From Prosopocoilus inquinatus (Eukaryota > Arthropoda > Insecta > Coleoptera > Lucanidae), in the NCBI GenBank assembly GCA_036172665.1, contig JAYKNF010000028.1, positions 1-64,000 of the forward strand: a DNA stretch of 64,000 nt, in the 5' to 3' direction. Positions 1 to 14,661 of this stretch are shown here, piece after piece; position 1 is the stretch's first letter; each line of letters starts with the position of its first letter. The notes below the pieces were generated by a model. That model did not search any database and was not told the origin of the DNA. It saw only the letters and a list, made by a program, of their open reading frames with translations. Position numbers and translations under genes: made by a program.

Positions 1-3000
1 CATCACAGGAACAACGCTAATACGTGTTGTTTCGTTTAAAACTATTTCCAGCTTCTGCTGCGTCCAAAAACTTCTTATCTCACATCAGAGTTACTAGAGT
101 CCATCGAAACGTCAAATAACATGATAGATGAGTAAGGATCGATTAAATACATCACAGGAACAACGCAAATGCGAGTTGTTTCATTTAAAACTATTTGCAG
201 CTTCTGCTGCGTCCGAAAATTTCGTATCTCACAACAGAGTTACTTGAGTCCGTCGAAACTTCAAATAACATAGTAGATGAGTAAGGATCGATTAGATACA
301 TCACAGGAACATCGCTAATGCCTGTTGTTTCGTTTAAAACTATTTCCAGCTTCTGCTGCGTCCGAAAACGTCGTATCTCACATCAGAGTAACTGGAGTCC
401 ATCGAAACGTCAAATAACATGATAGATGAGTAAGGATCGATTAGATACATCACAGGAACAGCGCTAATGCGTGTTGTTTCGTTTAAAACTGTTTTCAGCT
501 TCTGCTGCGTCCGAAAACGTCGTATCTCACATCAGAGTTACTGGAGTCCATCGAAACGACAAATAACATGATAGATAAGTAAGGATCGATTAGATACAGC
601 ACAGGAACAACGCTAATACGTGTTGTTTCGTTCAAAACTATTTCCAGCTTCTGCTGCGTCCTAGAACTTTGTATCTCACATCAGAGTTACTGGAGTCCGT
701 CCAAACGTCAAATAACATGATAGATGAGTAAGGATCGATTAGATACATCACAGGAACAACGCTAATATGTGTTGTTACGTTTAAAACTATTTCCAGCTGC
801 TGCTGCGTCCGAAAATTTCGTATCTCACATTAGAGTTACTGGAGTCCATCGAAACGTCAAATAACATAGTAGCTAAGTAAGGATCGATTAGATACATCAC
901 ACGAACAACGCTAATACGTGTCGTTTCGTTTAAAACTATTTCCAGCTTCTGCTGCGTCCGAAAACGTCGTATCTCACATCAAAGTTACTGGAGTCCATCC
1001 AAACGTCAAATAACATGCTAGATAAGTAAGGATCGTTTAGATACATCACAGGAACAACGCTAATACGTGTTGTTTCGTTTAAAACTATTTCCAGCTTCAG
1101 CTGCGTCCGAGAACTTCGTATCTCACTTCAGAGTTACTGGAGTCCATCCAAACGTCAAATAACATGATAGATGAGTAAGGATCGATTAGATACATCACAG
1201 GAACAACGCTAATGCGTGTTGTTTCGTTTTAAACTATTTCCAGCTTCTGCTGCGTCCGAAAATTTCGTATCTCACGTCAGAGTTACTGGAGTCCATCGAA
1301 ACGTCAAATAACATAGTAGATAAGTAAGGATCGATTGGATACATCACAGAAACAACGCTAATACGTGTTGTTTCGTTCAAAACTATTTCCAGCTTCTGCT
1401 GCGTCCGAGAACTTTGTATCTCACATCAGAGTTACTGGAGTCCATCCAAACGTCAAATAACATGATAGATGAGTAAGGATCGATTAGATACATCACAGGA
1501 ACAACGCTAATATGTGTTGTTTCCTTTAAAACTATTACCAGCTGCTGCTGCGTCCGAAGATTTCGTATCTCACATTAGAGTTACGGGAGTCCATCGAAAC
1601 GTCAAATAACATAGTAGCTAAGTAAGGATCGATTAGATACATCACAGGAACAACGCTAATGCGTGTTGCTTCGTTTAAAACTATTTCCAGCTTCTGCTGC
1701 GTCCGAAAATTTCGTATCTCACATCAGAGTTACTTGAGTCCATCGAAACTTCAAATAACATATTAGATAAGTAAGGATCGATTAGAACCATCACAGGAAC
1801 AACGCTAATACGTGTTGTTTCGTTTAAAACTATTTCCAGCTCCTGCTGCGTCCAAAAACTTTGTATCTCACATCAGAGTTACTGGAGTCCATCCAAACGT
1901 AAAATAACATGATAGATGAGTAAGGATCGATTAAATACATCACAGGAACATCGCTAATGCCTGTTGTTTCGTTTAAAACTATTTCCAGCTTCTGCTGCGT
2001 CCGAAAACGTCGTATCTGACATCAGAGTTACTGGAGTCCATCCAAACGTAAAATAACATGATAGATGAGTAAGGATCGATTAGATACATCACAGGAACAA
2101 CGCTAATGCGTGTTGTTTCGTTTAAAACTATTTCCAGCTTCTGCTGCGTCCGAGAACTTTGTATCTCACATCAGACTTACTGGAGTCCATCCAAACGTCA
2201 AATAACATGTTAGATAAGTAAGGATCGCTTAGATACAATACAGGAACAAAGCTAATACGTGTTGTTTCGTTCAAAACTATTTCCAGCTACTGCTGCGTCC
2301 GAGAACTTTGTATCTCACATCAGAGTTACTGGAGTCCATCCAAACGTCAAATAACATGATAGATGAGTAAGGATCGATTAGATACATCACAGGAACAACG
2401 CTAATACGTGTTGTTTCGTTTAAAACTATTTCCAGCTTCTGCTGCGTCCAAAAACTTCGTATCTCACATCAGAGTTACTAGAGTCCATCGAAACGTCAAA
2501 TAACATGATAGATGAGTAAGTATCGATTAAATACATCACAGGAACAACGCAAATGCGAGTTGTTTCATTTAAAACTATTTGCAGCTTCTGCTGCGTCCGA
2601 AAATTTCGTATCTCACAACAGAGTTACTTGAGTCCGTCGAAACTTCAAATAACATAGTAGATGAGTAAGGATCGATTAGATACATCACAGGAACATCGCT
2701 AATGCCTGTTGTTTCGTTTAAAACTATTTCCAGCTTCTGCTGCGTCCGAAAACGTCGTATCTCACATCAGAGTTACTGGAGTCCATCGAAACGTCAAATA
2801 ACATGATAGATGAGTAAGGATCGATTAGATACATCACAGGAACAGCGCTAATGCGTGTTGTTTCGTTTAAAACTGTTTTCAGCTTCTGCTGCGTCCGAAA
2901 ACGTCGTATCTCACATCAGAGTTACTGGAGTACATCGAAACGACAAATAACATGATAGATAAGTAAGGATCGATTAGATACAGCACAGGAACAACGCTAA

Positions 3001-5810
3001 TACGTGTTGTTTCGTTCAAAACTATTTCCAGCTTCTGCTGCGTCCTAGAACTTTGTATCTCACATCAGAGTTACTGGAGTCCGTCCAAACGTCAAATAAC
3101 ATGATAGATGAGTAAGGATCGATTAGATACATCACAGGAACAACGCTAATATGTGTTGTTACGTTTAAAACTATTTCCAGCTGCTGCTGCGTCCGAAAAT
3201 TTCGTATCTCACATTAGAGTTACTGGAGTCCATCGAAACGTCAAATAACATAGTAGCTAAGTAAGGATCGATTAGATACATCACACGAACAACGCTAATA
3301 CGTGTTGTTTCGTTTAAAACTATTTCCAGCTTCTGCTGCGTCCGAAAACGTCGTATCTCACATCAAAGTTACTGGAGTCCGTCCAAACGTCAAATAACAT
3401 GATAGATGAGTAAGGATCGATTAGACACATCACAGGAACAACGCTAATATGCGTTGTTTCGTTTAAAACTATTTCCAGCTGCTGCTGCGTCCGAAAACAT
3501 CGTATCTAACATCAGACTTACTGGAGTCCATCCAAACGTCAAATAACATGTTAGATAAGTAAGGATCGTTTAGATACATCACAGGAACAACGCTAATACG
3601 TGTTGTTTCGTTCAAAACTATTTCCAGCTTCTGCTGCATCCTAGAACTTTGTATCTCACATCAGAGTTACTGGAGTCCGTCCAAACGTCAAATAACATGA
3701 TAGATGAGTAAGGATCGATTAGATACATCACAGGAACAACGCTAATATGTGTTGTTTCCTTTAAAACTATTACCAGCTGCTGCTGCGTCCGAAGATTTCG
3801 TATCTCACATTAGAGTTACTGGAGTCCATCGAAACGTCAAATAACATAGTAGATAAGTAAGGATCGATTGGATACATCACAGAAACAACGCTAATACGTG
3901 TTGTTTCGTTCAAAACTATTTCCAGCTTCTGCTGCGTCCGAGAACTTTGTATCTCACATCAGAGTTACTGGAGTCCATCCAAACGTCAAATAACATGATA
4001 GATGAGTAAGGATCGATTAGATACATCACAGGAACAACGCTAATATGTGTTGTTTCCTTTAAAACTATTACCAGCTGCTGCTGCGTCCGAAGATTTCGTA
4101 TCTCACATTAGAGTTACTGGAGTCCATCGAAACGTCAAATAACATAGTAGCTAAGTAAGGATCGATTAGATACATCACAGGAACAACGCTAATGCGTGTT
4201 GCTTCGTTTAAAACTATTTCCAGCTTCTGCTGCGTCCGAAAATTTCGTATCTCACATCAGAGTTACTTGAGTCCATCGAAACTTCAAATAACATAGTAGA
4301 TAAGTAAGGATCGATTAGAACCATCACAGGAACAACGCTAATACGTGTTGTTTCGTTTAAAACTATTTCCAGCTCCTGCTGCGTCCAAAAACTTTGTATC
4401 TCACATCAGAGTTACTGGAGTCCATCCAAACGTAAAATAACATGATAGATGAGTAAGGATCGATTAAATACATCACAGGAACATCGCTAATGCCTGTTGT
4501 TTCGTTTAAAACTATTTCCAGCTTCTGCTGCGTCCGAAAACGTCGTATCTGACATCAGAGTTACTGGAGTCCATCCAAACGTAAAATAACATGATAGATG
4601 AGTAAGGATCGATTAGATACATCACAGGAACAACGCTAATGCGTGTTGTTTCGTTTAAAACTATTTCCAGCTTCTGCTGCGTCCGAGAACTTTGTATCTC
4701 ACATCAGACTTACTGGAGTCCATCCAAACGTCAAATAACATGTTAGATAAGTAAGGATCGCTTAGATACAATACAGGAACAACGCTAATACGTGTTGTTT
4801 CGTTCAAAACTATTTCCAGCTACTGCTGCGTCCGAGAACTTTGTATCTCACATCAGAGTTACTGGAGTCCATCCAAACGTCAAATAACATGATAGATGAG
4901 TAAGGATCGATTAGATACATCACAGGAACAACGCTAATACGTGTTGTTTCGTTTAAAACTATTTCCAGCTCCTGCTGCGTCCAAAAACTTCGTATCTCAC
5001 ATCAGAGTTACTAGAGTCCATCGAAACGTCAAATAACATGATAGATGAGTAAGGATCGATTAAATACATCACAGGAACAACGCAAATGCGTGTTGTTTCA
5101 TTTAAAACTATTTGCAGCTTCTGCTGCGTCCGAAAATTTCGTATCTCACAACAGAGTTACTTGAGTTCATCGAAACTTCAAATAACATAGTAGATGAGTA
5201 AGGATCGATTAGATACATCACAGGAACAGCGCTAATGCGTGTTGTTTCGTTTAAAACTATTTCCAGCTTCTGCTGCGTCCGAAAACGTCGTATCTCACAT
5301 CAGAGTTACTGGAGTCCATCGAAACGACAAATAACATGATAGATAAGTAAGGATCGATTAGATACAGCACAGGAACAACGCTAATACGTGTTGTTTCGTT
5401 CAAAACTATTTCCAGCTTCTGCTGCGTCCTAGAACTTTGTATCTCACATCAGAGTTACTGGAGTCCGTCCAAACGTCAAATAACATGATAGATGAGTAAG
5501 GATCGATTAGAAACATCACAGGAACAACGCTAATATGTGTTGTTACGTTTAAAACTATTTCCAGCTGCTGCTGCGTCCGAAAATTTCGTATCTCACATTA
5601 GAGTTACTGGAGTCCATCGAAACGTCAAATAACATAGTAGCTAAGTAAGGATCGATTAGATACATCACACGAACAACGCTAATACGTGTTGTTTCGCTTA
5701 AAACTATTTCCAGCTTCTGCTGCGTCCGAAAACGTCGTATCTCACATCAAAGTTACTGGAGTCCATCCAAACGTCAAATAACATGCTAGATAAGTAAGGA
5801 TCGTTTCGAT
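1..5810. repeat. 16/17-monomer higher-order repeat, about 2.4 copies
   Basis: Copies begin at about 1, 2,385 and 4,918. The variant GCAAATGCG recurs at offsets of 2,384 (16 x 149) and then 2,533 bp (17 x 149). GATACAGCAC recurs at 593, 2,977 and 5,361 (2,384 each). The CACAGAAACAACG variant occurs near 1,345 and 3,878 (2,533). Copy 2 therefore carries one monomer more than copy 1, replacing two monomers near 1,044-1,340 with three near 3,428-3,870. Copy 3 lacks one of the pair seen near 2,690 and 2,840. Copy 3 is partial and the pattern is lost near 5,810. Confidence 0.88.
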
Positions 5811-8800
5811 ACATCACAGGAACAACGCTAATACGTGTTGTTTCGTTCAAAACTATTTCCAGCATCTGCTGCGTCCGATAACTTTTTATCTCACATCAGA
5901 GTTACTGGAGTCCATTCAAACGTCAAATAACATGATAGATGAGTAAGGATCGATTAGATACATGACAGGAACATCGCTAATGCCTGTTGTTTCGTTTAAA
6001 ACTATTTCCAGCTTCTGCTGCGTCCGAAAACTTTGTATCTCACATCAGAGTTACTGGAGTCCATCCAAACGTAAAATAACATGATAGATGAGTAAGGATC
6101 GATTAGATACATGACAGGAACATCGCTAATGCCTGTTGTTTCGTTTAAAACTATTTCCAGCTTCTGCTGCGTCCGAAAACGTCGTATCTCACATCAGAGT
6201 TACTGGAGTCCATCAAAACGACAAATAACATGATAGATAAGTAAGGATCGATTAGATACAGCACAGGAACAACGCTAATACGTGTTGTTTCGTTCAAAAC
6301 TATTTCCAGCTTCTGCTGCGTCCGAGAACTTCGTATCTCACTTCAGAGTTACTGGAGTCCATCGAAACGTCAAATAACATGATAGATGAGTAAGGATCGA
6401 TTAGATACATCACAGGAACAACGCTAATGCGTGTTGTTTCGTTTTAAACTATTTCCAGCTCCTGCTGCGTCCAAAAACTTTGTATCTCACATCAGACTTA
6501 CTGGAGTCCATCCAAACGTCAAATAACATGTTAGATAAGTAAGGATCGCTTAGATACATCACAGGAACAACGCTGATACGTGTTGTTTCGTTCAAAACTA
6601 TTTCCAGCTACTGCTGCGTCCGAGAACTTTGTATCTCACATCAGAGTTACTGGAGTCCATCCAAACGTCAAATAACATGATAGATGAGTAAAGATCGATT
6701 AGATACATCACAGGAACAACGCTAATACGTGTTGTTTCGTTTAAAACTATTTCCAGCTCCTGCTGCGTCCAAAAACTTCGTATCTCACATCAGAGTTACT
6801 AGAGTCCATCGAAACGTCAAATAACATGATAGATGGGTAAGGATCGATTAGATACATCACAGGAACAACGCTAATATGTATTGTTTCGTTTAAAACTATT
6901 TCCAGCTGCTGCTGCGTCCGAAAATGTCGTATCTCACATCAGACTTACTGGAGTCCATCCAAACGTCAAATAACATGTTAGATAAGTAAGGATCGTTTAG
7001 ATACATCACAGGAACAACGCTAATACTTGTTGTTTCGTTCAAAATTATTTCCAGCGTCTGCTGCGTACTAGAACTTTGTATCTCCCATCAGAGTTACTGG
7101 AGTCCCTCCAAACGTCGAATAACATGATAGATGGGTAAGGATCGATTAGATACATCACAGGAACGACGCTAATATGTGTTGTTTCGTTTAAAACTATTTC
7201 TAGCTGCTGCTGCGTCCGAAAATTTCGTATCTCACATTAGAGTTACTGGAGTCCATCGAAACGTCAAATAACATAGTAGCTAAGTAAGGACCGATTAGAT
7301 ACATCACAGGAATAACGCTAATACGTGTTGTTTCGTTCAAAACTATTTCCAGCTTCTGCTTCGTCCAAAAACTTTGTATCTCACATCAGAGTTACTGGAG
7401 TCCATCCAAACGTAAAATAACATGATAGATGAGTAAGGATCGATTAGATACATCACAGGAACAGCGCTAATGCGTGTTGTTTCGTTTAAAACTATTTCCA
7501 GCTTCTGCTGCGTCCGAAAACGTCGTATCTCACATCAGAGTTACTGGAGTCCATCGAAACGACAAATAACATGATAGATAAGTAAGGATCGATTAGATAC
7601 AGCACAGGAACAACGCTAATACGTGTTGTTTCGTTTAAAACTATTTCCAGCTTCAGCTGCGTCCGAGAACTTCGTATCTCACTTCAGAGTTACTGGAGTC
7701 CATCCAAACGTCAAATAACATGATAGATGAGTAAGGATCGATTAGATACATCACAGGAACAACGCTAATGCGTGTTGTTTCGTTTTAAACTATTTCCAGC
7801 TTCTGCTGCGTCCGAAAATTTCGTATCTCACGTCAGAGTTACTGGAGTCCATCGAAACGTCAAATAACATAGTAGATAAGTAAGGATCGATTGGATACAT
7901 CACAGAAACAACGCTAATACGTGTTGTTTCTTTCAAAACTATTTCCAGCTTCTGCTGCGTCCGAGAACTTTGTATCTCACATCAGAGTTACTGGAGTCCA
8001 TCCAAACGTCAAATAACATGATAGATGAGTAAGGATCGATTAGATACATCACAGGAACAACGCTAATACGTGTTGTTTCGTTTAAAACTATTTCCAGCTC
8101 CTGCTGCGTCCAAAAACTTCGTATCTCACATCAGAATTACTAGAGTCCATCGAAACGTCAAATAACATGATAGATGAGTAAGGATAGATTAGATACATCA
8201 CAGGAACAACGCTAATGCGTGTTGTTTCGTTTAAAACTATTTCCAGCTTCTGCTGCGTCCGAAAATTTCGTATCTCACATCAGAGTTACTTGAGTCCATC
8301 GAAACTTCAAATAACATAGTAGATAAGTAAGGATCGATTAGAACCATCACAGGAACAACGCTAATACGTGTTGTTTCGTTTAAAACTATTTCCAGCTCCT
8401 GCTGCGTCCAAAAACTTTGTATCTCACATCAGAGTTACTGGAGTCCATCCAAACGTAAAATAACATGATAGATGAGTAAGGATCGATTAAATACATCACA
8501 GGAACATCGCTAATGCCTGTTGTTTCGTTTAAAACTATTTCCAGCTTCTGCTGCGTCCGAAAACGTCGTATCTGACATCAGAGTTACTGGAGTCCATCCA
8601 AACGTCAAATAACATGATAGATGAGTAAGGATCGATTAGATACATCACAGGAACAACGCTAATACGTGTTGTTTCGTTTAAAACTATTTCCAGCTCCTGC
8701 TGCGTCCAAAAACTTCGTATCTCACATCAGAATTACTAGAGTCCATCGAAACGTCAAATAACATGATAGATGAGTAAGGATCGATTAGATACATCACAGG

Positions 8801-9929
8801 AACAACGCTAATGCGTGTTGTTTCGTTTAAAACTATTTCCAGCTTCTGCTGCGTCCGAGAACTTTGTATCTCACATCAGACTTACTGGAGTCCATCCAAA
8901 CGTCAAATAACATGTTAGATAAGTAAGGATCGCTTAGATACAATACAGGAACAACGCTAATACGTGTTGTTTCGTTCAAAACTATTTCCAGCTACTGCTG
9001 CGTCCGAGAACTTCGTATCTCACTTCAGAGTTACTGGAGTCCATCGAAACGTCAAATAACATGATAGATGAGTAAGGATCGATTAGATACATCACAGGAA
9101 CAACGCTAATGCGTGTTGTTTCGTTTTAAACTATTTCCAGTTCCTGCTGCGTCCAAAAACTTTGTATCTCACATCAGACTTACTGGAGTCCATCCAAACG
9201 TCAAATAACATGTTAGATAAGTAAGGATCGCTTAGATACATCACAGGAACAACGCTGATACGTGTTGTTTCGTTCAAAACTATTTTTAGCTACTGCTGCG
9301 TCCGAGAACTTTTTATCTCACATCAGAGTTACTGGAGTCCATCCAAACGTCAAATAACATGATAGATGAGTAAGGATCGATTAGATACATCACAGGAACA
9401 ACGCTAATACGTGTTGTTTCGTTTAAAACTATTTCCAGCTCCTGCTGCGTCCAAAAACTTCGTATCTCACATCAGAGTTACTAGAGTCCATCGAAACGTC
9501 AAATAACATGACAGATGAGTAAGGATCGATTAAATACATCACAGGAACAACGCAAATGCGTGTTGTTTCATTTAAAACTATTTGCAGCTTCTGCTGCGTC
9601 CAAAAATTTCGTATCTCACAACAGAGTTACTGAAGTCCATCGAAACGTCAAATAACATAGTAGATAAGTAAGGATCGATTAGATACATCACAGGAACAAC
9701 GCTAATACGTGTTGTTTCGTTCAAAACTATTTCCAGCATCTGCTGCGTCCGAGAACTTTGTATCTCACATCAGAGTTACTGGAGTCCATTCAAACGTCAA
9801 ATAACATGCTAGATAAGTAAGGATCGATTAGACACATCACAGGAACAACGCTAATATGTGTTGTGTCGTTTAAAACTATTTCCAGTTGCTGCTGCGCCCG
9901 AAAATGTCGTATCTCACATCAGACTTACT
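5811..9929. repeat. Mixed-monomer satellite without a clean HOR
   Basis: About 27.6 monomers that share variants with both neighbours but form no long exact period. A monomer beginning CATGACAGG with GCCTG is duplicated at 5,961 and 6,110. The ATTAGAACCATC variant at 8,337 also occurs at 1,781 and 4,314 (the last offset is 4,023 = 27 x 149). The TATCTCCCATCAG variant near 7,079 recurs near 10,804 (offset 3,725 = 25 x 149). No gene or foreign insertion is seen. Confidence 0.8.
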
Positions 9930-12310
9930 GGAGTCCATCCAAACGTCAAATAACATGTTAGATAAGTAAGGATCGTTTAGATACATCACAGGAACAACGC
10001 TAATACGTGTTGTTTCGATCAAATCTATTTCCAGCTTCTGCTGCGTCCTAGAACTTTGTATCTCACATCAGAGTTACTGGAGTCCGTCCAAACGTCAAAT
10101 AACATGATAGATGAGTAAGGATCGATTAGATACATCACAGGAACAACGCTAATATGTGTTGTTTCGTTTAAAACTATTTCCAGCTGCTGCTGCGTCCGAA
10201 AATTTCGTATCTCACATTAGAGTTACTGGAGTCCATCGAAACGTCAAATAACATAGTAGCTAAGTAAGGATCGATTAGATACATCACAGGAACAACGCTA
10301 ATACGTGTTGTTTCGTTTAAAACTATTTCCAGTTTCTGCTGCGTCCGAAAACGTCGTATCTCACATCAAAGTTACTGGAGTCCATCCAAACGTCAAATAA
10401 CATGCTAGATAAGTAAGGATCGTTTCGATACATCACAGCAACAACGCTAATACGTGTTGTTTCGTTCAAAACTATTTCCAGCTTCTGCTGCGTCCGATAA
10501 CTTTTTATCTCACATCAGAGTTACTGGAGTAAATTCAAACGTCAAATAACATGCTAGATAAGTAAGGATCGATTAGACACATCACAGGAACAACGCTAAT
10601 ATGTATTGTTTCGTTTAAAACTATTTCCAGCTGCTGCTGCATCCGAAAATGTCGTATCTCACATCAGACATACTTGAGTCCATCCAAACGTCAAATAACA
10701 TGTTAGATAAGTAAGGATCGTTTAGATACATCACAGGAACAACGCTAATACGTGTTGTTTCGTTCAAAACTATTTCCAGCTTCTGCTGCGTACTAGAACT
10801 TTGTATCTCCCATCAGAGTTACTGGAGTCCGTCCAAACGTCAAATAACATGATAGATGGGTAAGGATCGATTAGATACATCACAGGAACAACGCTAATAT
10901 GTGTTGTTTCGTTTAAAACTATTTCTAGCTGCTGCTGCGTCCGAAAATTTCGTATCTCACATTAGAGTTACTGGAGTCCATCGAAACGTCAAATAACATA
11001 GTAGCTAAGTAAGGATCGATTAGATACATCACAGGAATAACGCTAATACGTGATGTTTCGTTCAAAACTATTTCCAGCTCCTGCTGCGTCCAAAAACTTT
11101 GTATCTCACATCAGAGTTACTGGAGTCCATCCAAACGTCAAATAACATGTTAGATAAGTAAGGATCGTTTAGATACATCACAGGAACAACGCTAATACGT
11201 GTTGTTTCGATCAAAACTATTTCCAGCTTCTGCTGCGTCCTAGAACTTTGTATCTCACATCAGAGTTACTGGAGTCCGTCCAAACGTCAAATAACATGTT
11301 AGATAAGTAAGGATCGATTAGATACATCACAGGAACAACGCTAATATGTGTTGTTTCGTTTAAAACTATTTCCAGCTGCTGCTGCGTCCGAAAATTTCGT
11401 ATCTCACATTAGAGTTACTGGAGTCCATCGAAACGTCAAATAACATAGTAGCTAAGTAAGGATCGATTAGATACATCACAGGAACAACGCTAATACGTGT
11501 TGTTTCGTTTAAAACTATTTCCAGCTTCTGCTGCGTCCGAAAACGTCGTATCTCACATCAAAGTTACTGGAGTCCATCCAAACGTCAAATAACATGCTAG
11601 ATAAGTAAGGATCGTTTCGATACATCACAGCAACAACGCTAATACGTGTTGTTTCGTTCAAAACTATTTCCAGCTTCTGCTGCGTCCGATAACTTTTTAT
11701 CTCACATCAGAGTTACTGGAGTAAATTCAAACGTCAAATAACATGCTAGATAAGTAAGGATCGATTAGACACATCACAGGAACAACGCTAATATGTATTG
11801 TTTCGTTTAAAACTATTTCCAGCTGCTGCTGCATCCGAAAATGTCGTATCTCACATCAGACATACTTGAGTCCATCCAAACGTCAAATAACATGTTAGAT
11901 AAGTAAGGATCGTTTAGATACATCACAGGAACAACGCTAATACGTGTTGTTTCGTTCAAAACTATTTCCAGCTTCTGCTGCGTACTAGAACTTTGTATCT
12001 CCCATCAGAGCTACTGGAGTCCGTCCAAACGTCAAATAACATGATAGATGGGTAAGGATCGATTAGATACATCACAGGAACAACGCTAATATGTGTTGTT
12101 TCGTTTAAAACTATTTCTAGCTGCTGCTGCGTCCGAAAATTTCGTATCTCACATTAGAGTTACTGGAGTCCATCGAAACGTCAAATAACATAGTAGCTAA
12201 GTAAGGATCGATTAGATACATCACAGGAATAACGCTAATACGTGATGTTTCGTTCAAAACTATTTCCAGCTTCTGCTGCGTCCAAAAACTTTGTATCTCA
12301 CATCAGAGTT
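9930..12310. repeat. 8-monomer tandem duplication (1,192 bp unit, two copies)
   Basis: Diagnostic variants recur at exactly 8 x 149 bp: TTTCGATCAAA at about 10,014 and 11,206, CATCACAGCAAC at 10,431 and 11,623, GGAGTAAATTC near 10,526 and 11,718, and CGTGATGTTTCG at 11,049 and 12,241. Copies run roughly 9,930-11,120 and 11,121-12,310. They differ at few places, for example CAGAGTTAC against CAGAGCTAC near 12,007, so the duplication looks fairly recent. Confidence 0.87.
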
Positions 12311-14661
12311 ACTGGAGTCCATCCAAACGTAAAATAACATGATAGATGAGTAAGGATCGATTAGATACATCACAGGAACAACGCTAATACGTGTTGTTTC
12401 GTTTAAAACTATTTCCAGCTTCTGCTGCGTCCGAAAACGTCGTATCTCACATCAGAGTTACTGGAGTCCATCGAAACGACAAATAACATGATAGATAAGT
12501 AAGGATCGATTAGATACAGCACAGGAACAACGCTAGTACGTGTTGTTTCGTTTAAAACTATTTCCAGCTTCAGCTGCGTCCGAGAACTTCGTATCTCACT
12601 TCAGAGTTACTGGAGTCCATCCAAACGTCAAATAACATGATAGATGAGTAAGGATCGATTAGGTACATCACAGGAACAACGCTAATGCGTGTTGTTTCGT
12701 TTAAAACTATTTCCAGCTTCTGCTGCGTCCGAGAACTTTGTATCTCACATCAGACTTACTGGAGTCCACCCAAACGTCAAATAACATGTTAGATAAGTAA
12801 GGATCGCTTAGATACAATACAGGAACAACGCTAATACGTGTTGTTTCGTTCAAAACTATTTCCAGCTACTGATGCGTCCGAGAACTTTGTATCTCACTTC
12901 AGAGTTACTGGAGTCCATCGAAACGTCAAATAACATGATAGATGAGTAAGGATCGATTAGATACATCACAGGAACAACGCTAATGCGTATTGTTTCGTCT
13001 TAAACTATTTCCAGTTCCTGCTGCGTCCAAAAACTTTGTATCTCACATCAGACTTACTGGAGTCCATCCAAACGTCAAATAGCATGTTAGATAAGTAAGG
13101 ATCGCTTAGATGCATCACAGGAACAACGCTTATACGTGTTGTTTCGTTCAAAACTATTTCCAGCTACTGCTGCGTCCGAGAACTTTTTATCTCACATCAG
13201 AGTTACTGGAGTCCATCCAAACGTCAAATAACATAATAGATGAGTAAGGATCGATCAGATACATCACAGGAACAACGCTAATACGTGTTGTTTCGTTTAA
13301 AACTATTTCCAGCTCCTGCTGCGTCCAAAAACTTCGTATCTCACATCAAAGTTACTAGAGTCCATCGAAACGTCAAATAACATGATAGATGAGTAAAGAT
13401 CGCTTAAATACATCACAGGAACGACGCAAATGCGTGTTGTTTCATTTAAAACTATTTGCAGCTTCTGCTGCGTCCGAAAATTTCGTATCTCACAACAGAG
13501 TTACTGAAGTCCATCGAAACGTCAAATAACATAGTAGATAAGTAAGGATCGATTAGATACATCACAGGAACAACGCTAATACGTGTTGTTTCGTTCAAAA
13601 CTATTTCCAGCTTCTGCTGCGTCCGAGAACTTTGTATCTCACATCAGAGTTACTGGAGTCCATTCAAACGTCAAATAACATGATAGATGGGTAAGGATCG
13701 ATTATATACATCACAGGAACAACGCTAATATGTGTCGTTTCGTTTAAAACTATTTCTAGCTGCTGCTGCGTCCGAAAATTTCGTATCTCACATTAGAATT
13801 ACTGGAGTCCATCGAAACGTCAAATAACATAGTAGCTAAGTAAGGATCGATTAGATACATCACAGGAATAAAGCTAATACGTGTTGTTTCGTTCAAAACT
13901 ATTTCCAGCTTCTGCTTCGTCCAAAAACTATGTATCTCACATCAGAGTTACTGGAGTCCATCCAAACGTAAAATAACATGATAGATGAGTAAGGATCGAT
14001 TAGATACATCACAGGAACAGCGCTAATGCGTGTTGTTTCGTTTAAAACTATTTCCAGCTCCTGCTGCGTCCAAAAACTTTGTATCTCACATCAGAGTTAC
14101 TGGAGTCCATCCAAACGTAAAATAACATGATAGATGAGTAAGGATCTATTAAATACATCACAGGAACATCGCTAATGCCTGTTGTTTCGTTTAAAACTAT
14201 TTCCAGCTTCTGCTGCGTCCGAAAACGTCGTATCTTACATCAGAGTTACTGGAGTCCATCGAAACGACAAATAACATGATAGATAAGTAAGGATCGATTA
14301 GATACAGCACAGGAACAACGCTAATACGTGTTGTTTCGTTTAAAACTATTTCCAGTTCCTGCTGCGTCCAAAAACATTGTATCTCACATCAGAGTTACTG
14401 GAGTCCATCCAAACGTAAAATAACATGATAGATGAGTAAGGATCGATTAGATACATCACAGGAACAACGCTAATGCGAGTTGTTTCGTTTAAAACCATTT
14501 CCAGCTTCTGCTGCGTCCGAGAACTTTGTATCTCACATCAGACTTACTGGAGTCCATCCAAACGTCAAATAACATGTTAGATAAGTAAGGATCGCTTAGA
14601 TACAATACAGGAACAACGCTAATACGTGTTGTTTCGTTCAAAACTATTTCCAGCTACTGCT
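12311..14661. repeat. Mixed-monomer satellite between two HOR blocks
   Basis: About 16 monomers. They carry variants seen in the 15-mer block to the right (CTTAGATACAATACAGG, GTTTTAAAC, CTACTGCTGCG) mixed with variants of the left region (ATGGGTAAGG near 13,687, also in the 8-mer block). The GCGAGTTG monomer at 14,475 is 16 monomers before its counterpart at 16,859, one more than the 15-mer period. This suggests a one-monomer deletion produced the 15-mer unit. Confidence 0.75.
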
